Shown in pieces: positions 33,401-38,842 of a stretch of 38,842 nucleotides of DNA (position 1 is its first letter; every line of letters starts with the position of its first letter). The position numbers and the translations under genes were made by a program. The notes under the pieces were generated by a model. The model was not told where the DNA came from and searched no databases. It saw nothing but the letters and a program-made list of their open reading frames with translations. The stretch is from Bacteroidales bacterium (GTDB taxonomy: Bacteria > Bacteroidota > Bacteroidia > Bacteroidales > P3). The stretch is from assembly GCA_017449975.1 (NCBI GenBank), contig JAFSYK010000083.1, forward strand, positions 1 through 38,842, read 5' to 3'.

Positions 33401-33616
33401 CGAAGTAATCGTTATGCGGTAATCAACACCCAACGAATAGCGGTGCGTCGAACCTATCAAACCATCGTCGGTAATAGCATAGGCATTGCCGGCAACCAAG
33501 GTCTCGGTGGTACCATTCGTGGTCGCATTGAGTTCTAACGTGACACCCGTCTGCGCATACAGCGAAGCCATAGCACACGTGAGAACCGAGAAAAGAATAA
33601 AACGAATGTATTTCAT
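30494..33616 (-). CDS. Large T9SS secreted protein with CUB-like and PKD domains
   Basis: 1040 residues with a signal peptide (MKYIRFILFSVLTCAMASLYAQ). A CUB-like domain (about 45-180; DTLYIYDGPSVNSRLLF) is followed by a middle region resembling a proprotein-convertase P-type beta domain (YMGDYRLSIICPTGA to GEWNIQVCDYWGSDNGWVFNWS), a PKD domain (TYLWDFGDSTT, about 800) and the C-terminal gliding-motility-associated / T9SS type B domain (FPNVVTPNGDGINDRF to the end). It should be displayed on or released from the surface; the adhesive domains suggest binding to polymers or cells. A small secreted protein gene lies just upstream. It converges on the USP-like gene at a shared terminator. Confidence 0.9.
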   Translation of the reverse strand: MKYIRFILFSVLTCAMASLYAQTGVTLELNATTNGTTETLVAGNAYAITDDGLIGSTHRYSLGVDYRITITSSMCSDPLRLSLRLDELDIDPHDTLYIYDGPSVNSRLLFKINNNLHADMLNNSIFVSASNTSQTLTIRFRTSNASDGSHLGFMMRVECEVPCEHVVAVIDTLYYRTYNGVVVDTSRYGDANEYDTTFHPTTGEIIQIDTQFYRGLNLCQGQGVVLLGHGEYTTNTGYYTPTDATSTFTWILGNGDSIIQVGGTRVPYNGYFDPDCYDVQLFITDRSGCKSINHESVRVRLAQNPIKTIFSLPEICESDSLLVNVGYEGDNARLILQPISFVRSETQVNDIKTFIPDGPNCPTQCYSSPVFFTSFPQGRTIQSAEDICSICINYEHEYMGDYRLSIICPTGATAVLKFGNPTYDASVPADFPDRNNYGSGTYTGYPYGGDSHHTYDGTGSSQYCDSIYNMFGEGLDYCFSRNSNYTLVDGRAADVPVFNTSVPSYMGASGNTIQVTNHVYQTIPQPYSQAGTTANTSSFTTKKPSDHENKLDYYTPYSSFSELIGCPLNGEWNIQVCDYWGSDNGWVFNWSMDICNVSSGNGCEYQVGIDSIEWEPDPLHSTTYPDGRYQGLKVHYTDEFSGFVMSEDTAGVFPLLLHVYDAFGCRWDTVTTVNIVRNPQPSLGNDTLLCNVQSMVLDARDRFTASQNYTYIWEPTGDTTPTITTAMNTGNDIVYSVEVQNHTVSGLVCHARDTIVVRNSPTPVPSLDPGVYPLEGCEPYTIHITNNSVYGATYLWDFGDSTTSTDKDVTHTYMAGNYDVKYYVYSEGGCVDSLLLPDFVHVFHSPHAAFNWDPVYPTVLNPTILLHNQTQPDVEENNYFWEIQYDRDNPYSFHTDRSPNPTFTWTSLDSDVSGTYIIRLIARTDNFSMTGAPYQCSDTAETTLLLVNDFLQFPNVVTPNGDGINDRFVIGNLVTGFSYPINSLDIYNRWGSRVYHVENISSEDDFWDPSNEPAGTYYYRFVAKGYTGNIDHNGVIEVVK

Positions 33617-33640
33617 AATGTGGTTAGGTTTTCTTGTGCA

Positions 33641-34117
33641 TTAATTCCCCATCTGGCTCATTTTATCCACGGCACGTTGCTGGGCCAAACGCATCGGGAC
33701 CAATACCAGATAGCTGTGTTCCGAGCCTGCAGTGCGGAAGTAAATCGGCCCCTCGGCATGAATGCTTTGGAAACGATTGAAATCATAACGGTAATAACTC
33801 AGCACGTTTAAATCAATCTGCACATCCCTGTCCATCGGCTCACCCGTGAAAAGGTCTCTCACTTCACTGATATCGTGAACCGGTGCACCCGCCTGCAGCG
33901 TATCGGACACCTCAAACGAGAACTGTGAGAAAGCGCAGTAATACAGCACCTTATCCGCAGGATATTGATTAAATCGCTGAAGATCATTTTTGAACTTGGG
34001 CAAGACAATGGCGTCACAATCTTGTGCCGACAGAGAGCCTGCACTGCAGATAAACAGCGCCATCAGGAGCAACATTGACTTGCCGTTACGACGGAAACGA
34101 GATGCGGATATTTTCAT
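33641..34117 (-). CDS. Small secreted protein of unknown function
   Basis: 158 residues with an N-terminal signal peptide (about 14-32, ending SLSA-Q). I do not recognise the family; there is no lipobox and no sorting domain. It is followed 24 bases later by the large CUB/PKD T9SS gene on the same strand, so the two are probably co-transcribed and may work together. It occupies the place directly downstream of rnfE where rnfA is usually found, but bears no resemblance to the polytopic RnfA. Confidence 0.75.
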   Translation of the reverse strand: MKISASRFRRNGKSMLLLMALFICSAGSLSAQDCDAIVLPKFKNDLQRFNQYPADKVLYYCAFSQFSFEVSDTLQAGAPVHDISEVRDLFTGEPMDRDVQIDLNVLSYYRYDFNRFQSIHAEGPIYFRTAGSEHSYLVLVPMRLAQQRAVDKMSQMGN

Positions 34118-34134
34118 AAGATTTTGGATTGGGG

Positions 34135-34159
34135 TTCGTTATTACGTTATTACGAATCA
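34135..34159. repeat. Octamer array ACGTTATT downstream of rnfE
   Basis: TTCGTTATT (34135-34143), ACGTTATT (34144-34151) and ACGAATCA (34152-34159) occupy the 48-base gap between rnfE and the small secreted protein gene. Same word class as 9581 and 23508. Confidence 0.65.
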
Positions 34160-34165
34160 TTATTG

Positions 34166-34744
34166 TTAGCGCAAACGGTTGACGGCAGCCATCAGCAGAC
34201 CCAACACGAGGAAACCGCCCGGAGGCAGGATGAAGAGCAGCATGCCGTCGGCACCGCCGATGATGCTGTGGCCGAAAATGCAGCCCGTGCCCAGCAACTC
34301 GCGGACAATACCCACGAGGGTCAGTGCCCATGTGAAGCCCAGGCCCATGAAGATGCCGTCGAGGCAAGAGTGCCAGGCGTTGTTCTTGGAGGCGAAAGCC
34401 TCGGCGCGACCCAACACGATGCAGTTCACCACGATGAGGGAGATGAACAGACCCAGACTATCATAGAGGCTGGGCAGATAGGCCTTCATGACCATCTCGA
34501 CAATCGTAACAAACGAAGCGATGACAACGATGAAAGCAGGAATACGCACCTTGTCGGGGATGACACTCTTGAGGAGTGAGATAACGATGTTGGACATCAT
34601 CAAGACAAAGGTGGTGGCCAAACCCATGCTCATGCCGTTGACGGCAGAGGTGGTGGTGGCCAAAGTGGGGCACATACCCAAGATGAGCACCCATGTGGGG
34701 TTCTCTTTTACTAAACCATTACGGATAATATCTACTGCTTTCAT
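34166..34744 (-). CDS. rnfE: Rnf electron transport complex subunit E
   Basis: 192 residues, polytopic (about six membrane segments). RnfE is an integral membrane subunit of the Rnf complex, which couples ferredoxin oxidation and NAD+ reduction to Na+ or H+ pumping. The conserved Cys residues in LGMCPTLATT and VNCIVLGRAEAFA, known to bind a membrane [2Fe-2S] cluster together with RnfA, are present. It is the last recognisable rnf gene of the cluster; its partner rnfA, which commonly follows rnfE, is not found here. The start lies six bases after the rnfG stop. Confidence 0.95.
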   Translation of the reverse strand: MKAVDIIRNGLVKENPTWVLILGMCPTLATTTSAVNGMSMGLATTFVLMMSNIVISLLKSVIPDKVRIPAFIVVIASFVTIVEMVMKAYLPSLYDSLGLFISLIVVNCIVLGRAEAFASKNNAWHSCLDGIFMGLGFTWALTLVGIVRELLGTGCIFGHSIIGGADGMLLFILPPGGFLVLGLLMAAVNRLR

Positions 34745-34750
34745 GGAATA

Positions 34751-35314
34751 TTAGATGTTGAGATGTTGAAATGTGTTGGCAGCATCACTGATTACGGTGA
34801 GGAAAGCACGCGAAGTGATGGTGGAACCTGTGATAGCGTCGACTTCGCCGCCGTCTTTGGAGACGGTCAGATTGGCCGAAGCCGGATCTTTGCCAATAAT
34901 AGAGCCCTTGCCGTCTTTCTGGAACCAGAGGTCGGCCTTGGCGCCCAAACCCGGTGTCTCGTGGGTCTCCAGAATCTTATAGCCATAGACCACGCCGTTG
35001 GTGTCGAAACCCACCATCAGCTGCAGGTGTCCGCCGAAGCCTTTGTCGTTGCCAGCCTCGATGGCGGCGCCGACACACTCGTCAGCCTCGTTGTAGGCCA
35101 CGTGGCAGACGCAGCCGTCGACCGTCTTATCCTCGATACGGGCGAAGCTAGGCAGTACCGCGCTGATTGCACTCTCGACCTTGGCCTGCTGGGCCTTGGC
35201 TATAGGTTCTGCCGTCGCCCCGTTGAGGGCTGCCAGCGCCGCTGCCGCCACAAGTGCGATGGCCGTCAGCGACAGTAACATATTCAATAATGTAGAAGGA
35301 GCTTTCTTTGCCAT
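34751..35314 (-). CDS. rnfG: Rnf electron transport complex subunit G
   Basis: About 187 residues from the ATG at 35314; a TTG at 35326 would add four residues (MSSI). One N-terminal membrane segment (about 10-32) anchors a periplasmic FMN-binding domain. FMN is attached through a phosphoester bond to a Thr in the motif here reading DAITGSTITSRAF (about residues 159-171). The GYKILETHETPGLGAK block is typical of the family. It relays electrons between RnfD and the membrane cluster. It is tightly packed between rnfD and rnfE. Confidence 0.93.
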   Translation of the reverse strand: MAKKAPSTLLNMLLSLTAIALVAAAALAALNGATAEPIAKAQQAKVESAISAVLPSFARIEDKTVDGCVCHVAYNEADECVGAAIEAGNDKGFGGHLQLMVGFDTNGVVYGYKILETHETPGLGAKADLWFQKDGKGSIIGKDPASANLTVSKDGGEVDAITGSTITSRAFLTVISDAANTFQHLNI

Positions 35315-35343
35315 AATACTACTCAATTTTCAGTTCTGAATGA

Positions 35344-36330
35344 TCAATTTGCAAAGCGTTTGGGATGGAAACCACGGTTGATAAGCGGCGTCACTGCGTT
35401 CATCAACAGGATGGCGAAAGAGACACCTTCGGGATAGGCACCCCAGATACGGATAATGATTGTCAGCAAACCGCAACCGGCACCGAAAATCAGCTGACCC
35501 GCTTTCGACATAGGCGATGTAACCATATCGGTAGCCATAAAGCAGGCGCCCAGCATGACACCACCGGTGAGAATGGCCGTCAGCGGATCGGGCATATGAT
35601 GCAAAACACCCTTAATCATCATCGTGTGGTCAGGCTGCAGCCACAAGATAAGGCTGAACAGGGCAGCCGTACCGATGAAGGCGACAGGGATGTGCCAACT
35701 GATAATTTTCTTCCATAAGAGATATGCCGCACCGAGCAGAATGGCGAGAGCCGAAACCTCACCCAGAGAACCACCGATATGGCCCAAGAAAGCATCCATA
35801 AGGGTTACATCCTCGGGAAATCCACCCTCCTTGAACACACCCAGGGGCGTGGCACCGGTAACCACATCGAGATTCATCGGGAAAATACCATTCACGACAG
35901 GCCAGGTAGTCATCTGCACGGGGAAAGAAATCAGCATAAAGACACGTCCCACCAGTGCGGGGTTAAACGGATTCTTACCCAAGCCACCAAACGACATCTT
36001 GCCAATGCCGATGGCAACCAAAGCGCCGATGGCAACCAGCCAAATCATATTGGCGGTGGCCGGCACGTTGAAGGCCAAGAGGAGACCCGTCACAACGGCG
36101 GAGCCGTCGCTTACCGTTGAAGGGACTTTCATTATCCACTTCTCAATCATCCACTGGAAGAGGCAGCAGCAAGCCACCGAAACAAGACTAATCAACAGCG
36201 CATTCAGTCCAAAGAAGGCAATAGAGACCAAAAGCGTGGGGATTAATGCCATGTTGACACGCCACATGATACGGCGTGTGGACTCGTCGCTATGTACATG
36301 GGGAGATCCGGAAATATTCAGTATATTCAT
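35344..36330 (-). CDS. rnfD: Rnf electron transport complex subunit D
   Basis: 328 residues, integral membrane, NqrB/RnfD family. Starts MNILNISGSPHVHS. The covalent FMN site is DVVTGATPLGVF with the acceptor Thr at about 161. Other family blocks are KNPFNPALVGRVFM (about 119-132) and the C-terminal YPEGVSFAILLMNAVTPLI. It carries electrons across the membrane and is thought to form part of the ion path. It sits between rnfC and rnfG with short gaps. Confidence 0.95.
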   Translation of the reverse strand: MNILNISGSPHVHSDESTRRIMWRVNMALIPTLLVSIAFFGLNALLISLVSVACCCLFQWMIEKWIMKVPSTVSDGSAVVTGLLLAFNVPATANMIWLVAIGALVAIGIGKMSFGGLGKNPFNPALVGRVFMLISFPVQMTTWPVVNGIFPMNLDVVTGATPLGVFKEGGFPEDVTLMDAFLGHIGGSLGEVSALAILLGAAYLLWKKIISWHIPVAFIGTAALFSLILWLQPDHTMMIKGVLHHMPDPLTAILTGGVMLGACFMATDMVTSPMSKAGQLIFGAGCGLLTIIIRIWGAYPEGVSFAILLMNAVTPLINRGFHPKRFAN

Positions 36331-36358
36331 TGTTTTATTATTTACTTATTCTATGCAC

Positions 36359-37690
36359 TTATTTCTTTTTGGCCATCATCATGGCGCGGACTTTGTTCTT
36401 GCCGAGACGAATCTCGTCGGTCAGCGGCTTATTGGCGGGACAGCTGAAGAAGCAGCATCCGCACTCGATACAATCGAGGATGTTGCGCTGCTGCGCCTCC
36501 TCGATGCGGTTGTTGCGCACCAATGCCGAAAAGAGGTAGGGTTCCAGACCCATCGGGCATCCCTCTGCACATTTGCCACAGCGGATGCAGGCTGTTTCAG
36601 GCTTGCGCCTTGCTTCTTTCTCATCCATCACCAGCACACTGCTGGCACCCTTGGTGGTGGGAGCGTCGAGGTTGCACACCGCCTTACCCATCATAGGACC
36701 ACCACTGATGACCTTGCCGGTAGTCTCGGGCAGCGAGCCGAGTGCATGACGGATGATATCATTATAGGTGATACCGATACGTACCTGGTAGTTGTGCTGT
36801 GACGGCAACGCCTTACCGGTGACGGTGAGAATATTCTCGATAAGGGGTTTGTTCTTCTGGATGGCCTCGTAGACCGCAAAGGCGGTACCCACGTTGCTCA
36901 CCACGCAGCCCACGTCGATAGGCAGCTTGCCGCTGGGAACACGACGGCCCGTGATAGCGTTGATCAGCTGTTTCTCGGCGCCCTGCGGATATTTCACCTT
37001 GAGCGGCTCAACGGCAATGCCTTCGAACTGACTGGCCATGGCTTTCATCACGGCAATGGGTTCGGGCTTGTTGTTCTCGATACCGATATAGGCCATCGGG
37101 ACACCCAACGCCTTGCGCAGGATGCTGACGCCGATGCAGATCTCCTCGGCATGCTCGAGCATCACACGGTGATCGGAGGTGAGGTAGGGCTCACACTCGA
37201 CTGCGTTGATGATAAGGTACTCCGCCTTCTTTCCCGGAGGCACGGCATACTTGATGTGGGCGGGGAATGTAGCACCACCCAAACCAACAATGCCCATCTC
37301 TTTCAACTTGTCGACAATCTCGGTCGGCGTGAGGTCACACTGCCGCTTGATTTCCGGCGTGCGGTCGATGGTCTCCACCCACTCGTCGCCCTGTACCTGA
37401 ATATAGACAGCGGGTTTGGCCAAGCCGAAAGCATCCTTGCAGCTTTCGACCTTCAGCACCGTTCCGCTGACGGGCGAATGAACATTGGCGCACATGAAGG
37501 TCTGTGCCTCGCCGATGAGCTGACCCACTTTCACCTGGTCGCCCTTGGCCACCACTGGCGTAGCGGGGGCGCCAAGGTGTTGGTTCATGAGCACTACAAC
37601 CTGTTCGGGCAGCGGCATCTGTTCGATAACCGCCTGCGTCGATATTTTATTTTCTTCGGGGTGGACACCACCCATTGGGAAAGTCTTCAT
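36359..37690 (-). CDS. rnfC: Rnf electron transport complex subunit C
   Basis: 443 residues, peripheral cytoplasmic subunit holding the NADH/FMN site and two [4Fe-4S] clusters. Visible: the start FPMGGVHPEENK, the Gly-rich NADH/FMN-binding region VGLGGATFPAHIKY (about 134-147), a SLBB-like region, and ferredoxin motifs CIRCGKCAEGCP (about 382-393) and CIECGCCFFSCP (about 421-432). It receives or donates electrons to NAD(H). The length is typical for short RnfC forms lacking the long Ala-rich tail of enterobacteria. Its start is separated from the rnfB stop only by a heptamer array. Confidence 0.96.
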   Translation of the reverse strand: MKTFPMGGVHPEENKISTQAVIEQMPLPEQVVVLMNQHLGAPATPVVAKGDQVKVGQLIGEAQTFMCANVHSPVSGTVLKVESCKDAFGLAKPAVYIQVQGDEWVETIDRTPEIKRQCDLTPTEIVDKLKEMGIVGLGGATFPAHIKYAVPPGKKAEYLIINAVECEPYLTSDHRVMLEHAEEICIGVSILRKALGVPMAYIGIENNKPEPIAVMKAMASQFEGIAVEPLKVKYPQGAEKQLINAITGRRVPSGKLPIDVGCVVSNVGTAFAVYEAIQKNKPLIENILTVTGKALPSQHNYQVRIGITYNDIIRHALGSLPETTGKVISGGPMMGKAVCNLDAPTTKGASSVLVMDEKEARRKPETACIRCGKCAEGCPMGLEPYLFSALVRNNRIEEAQQRNILDCIECGCCFFSCPANKPLTDEIRLGKNKVRAMMMAKKK

Positions 37691-37692
37691 CT

Positions 37693-37727
37693 ATTCAAAT
37701 TGAGAATTGAGTGTTGAGAACTGAGAT
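37693..37727. repeat. Heptamer array filling the rnfB-rnfC gap
   Basis: Five 7-base words (TTCAAAT is degenerate; then TTGAGAA, TTGAGTG, TTGAGAA, CTGAGAT on the plus strand) occupy all but two bases between the rnfC start (37690) and the rnfB stop (37728). Same class as 5514 and 25998. Confidence 0.75.
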
Positions 37728-38600
37728 TTAGTTGGCCGCTGGCGTTTCTGGTGTTGTTGCAGCGGGCTTGGCGGCCGGCGCCGGGAAGTTGACAGCCTGA
37801 ATGGCACCCGTGGGGCATTCGGCCACGCACTTGCGGCAGGACTTGCACTTGTTGAAATCGATATAGGCGACATTGTTCTCGACCTGGATGGCCTCGAACG
37901 GACAGACCTTGGCACATTTTCCGCAGCCGATACAGGCGTTGTCGCAAGTTTTGCGTGCCTGCGCACCTTTCTCTTTGTTGATACAGCCCACATAGACCCT
38001 GCGGTTCTGCCGACCTTTGTTGCGTAACTCGATAACGCCACGCGGACAGGCCTTGGCGCAGGCACCACAAGCGGTGCACTTCTCCTCGTCGACCGTGGGG
38101 GTGTGGGTCTCCGGATCCATGCTGATGGCGCCGAACTGGCAGGCCTGCACGCAGCTGCCCAGACCCAGACAGCCAAACGGGCAACCGTTCTCGCCCGTAT
38201 AGAGACTGTGGGCAAAGGCACAATCCTGCAGACCATCGTAATGCGTCACAGCCTTGTCGCCCACATGACAGGGACGGCAGCGAATTACCGCCACCTGCGG
38301 CTCGGCAGCCTCGGAAACACAGCCCAGGATGGCTGCCACTTTCTGTGCCACAGCGTCACCGCCGGCGGGACATTTCAGACCGTCCATATTGCCCTGCTTG
38401 GCGAAAGCCTCAGCCATAGCACGGCAGCCAGCCTTGCCGCAGCCACCGCAGTTGGCACCGGGCAGCACGTCGGCAATCACATCAATCAGAGGGTTCTCCT
38501 CAACCTTAAACTTCTGGGCCACAAAATAGAGCAAGACGGCGAAGAAAGCACCCGTCAGGCCCAGAACCAATACAGCAATTAGGATAGAATGTGTCATCAC
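37728..38600 (-). CDS. rnfB: Rnf electron transport complex subunit B
   Basis: 290 residues. An N-terminal membrane helix (about 5-28) is followed by the four-Cys cluster domain (GANCGGCGKAGC and LKCPAGGD, about 49-80), then several ferredoxin-type motifs: CPFGCLGLGSCVQACQ, CTACGACAKACP, CIGCGKCAKVCP and CKSCRKCVAECP. It accepts electrons from reduced ferredoxin and passes them into the complex. A Pro/Ala-rich tail ends the protein. A second ATG is the next codon (38597). It is the first gene of the rnfBCDGE operon, with a full promoter about 45 bases upstream. Confidence 0.95.
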   Translation of the reverse strand: MMTHSILIAVLVLGLTGAFFAVLLYFVAQKFKVEENPLIDVIADVLPGANCGGCGKAGCRAMAEAFAKQGNMDGLKCPAGGDAVAQKVAAILGCVSEAAEPQVAVIRCRPCHVGDKAVTHYDGLQDCAFAHSLYTGENGCPFGCLGLGSCVQACQFGAISMDPETHTPTVDEEKCTACGACAKACPRGVIELRNKGRQNRRVYVGCINKEKGAQARKTCDNACIGCGKCAKVCPFEAIQVENNVAYIDFNKCKSCRKCVAECPTGAIQAVNFPAPAAKPAATTPETPAAN

Positions 38601-38644
38601 GTTTCAATCAAATGATTCGTAGTAAACATAATAATACCAAATTG

Positions 38645-38676
38645 CAAAAATACTAATCTTTTTACAGACTGACAAA
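38645..38676 (-). promoter_or_regulatory. Full Bacteroidota promoter of the rnf operon
   Basis: On the minus strand TTTG (38676-38673), a spacer of exactly 20 bases, then TATTTTTG (38652-38645), an exact TAnnTTTG. A leader of about 40 bases leads to the rnfB ATG at 38600. Confidence 0.75.
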
Positions 38677-38842
38677 CTTATAATAAATAATTTTACAATA
38701 CCCTAAAATCCGCAGATAATTTTTCGAGTGTCAGATTTAGCCCTTGCTTGTGACGATTGTGTCTGACTCTAGGCTTAGAAACGCTTGACATGACTTGTAT
38801 GCAGACACCTTCCCCTTACCCCGTAAGGTCGAGAGGCTTTGA
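38677..38842. other. Window end, no gene supported
   Basis: AT-rich then mixed sequence. An ATG at 38789 on the plus strand opens a frame that runs off the window after 17 codons without recognisable content. I see no RNA gene or clear repeat here. Confidence 0.4.

Noticed and set aside
38677-38842. Possible tRNA or start of a new gene at the window end
   Set aside because: No cloverleaf arms or T-loop motif could be placed, and the 17-codon open frame at 38789 runs off the edge without recognisable content.

Overview
The window reads as a chromosomal segment of an anaerobic Bacteroidota, most likely an uncultured or little-studied Bacteroidales. Evidence: promoters of the Bacteroides type (TAnnTTTG, twice with a TTTG box 20 bases upstream), type IX secretion (T9SS) C-terminal sorting domains on three large secreted proteins, DUF3857/transglutaminase and DUF4105 (Lnb-like) proteins, an Rnf cluster in the order B-C-D-G-E, and [FeFe]-hydrogenase maturases. 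Genes are GC-rich and the spacers are strongly AT-rich. No tRNA, rRNA, CRISPR array, transposase or phage gene was seen.

Layout: 1-340, the 3' end of a DUF1015 gene. 409-1914, an unrecognised secreted protein. 1957-4365 (minus), an SGNH-like/MBOAT pair for O-acylation of an exported polymer. 4474-5529, hydE. 5633-6727, an MscS channel. 6851-12951, envelope genes: Lnb-like membrane protein, T9SS M6 protease and two tandem DUF3857/transglutaminase paralogs. 13030-14792, a TM1266-type regulator and hydG. 14958-15677, a small outer-membrane barrel. 15852-17571, crotonase and 3-hydroxyacyl-CoA dehydrogenase. 17669-19870, a MORN-repeat lipoprotein and cca. 19876-25503 (minus), dnaG, a sigma-54 activator, aroA and miaA. 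25729-30441, a frame-broken SprB/PKD T9SS adhesin and a USP-like protein. 30494-34117 (minus), a CUB/PKD T9SS protein and a small secreted protein. 34166-38600 (minus), rnfBCDGE without an adjacent rnfA.

Metabolically, Rnf (ferredoxin:NAD+ oxidoreductase), the HydE/HydG cofactor maturases and the crotonase/Hbd pair fit a fermenter that balances reduced ferredoxin through H2, ion pumping and C4-acyl-CoA chemistry. HydF, the hydrogenase, thiolase and butyryl-CoA dehydrogenase are not in the window.

The most unusual feature is in the spacers. Many intergenic gaps are built from short tandem arrays of 7-, 8- or 9-bp words. Examples are GGTTATT, TCTCAAT, GAATTTT, ACGTTATT, CATTCAAG, TTAGACCAA, TCTAGANNN and ATTCGTGTT. 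Arrays often begin inside or next to a stop codon and end just before the next start codon, and some words recur at distant loci. One heptamer array lies inside the adhesin gene exactly where the reading frame breaks; gaining one unit or losing two would restore the frame, so this could be a phase-variable switch. No gap exceeds 300 bp.
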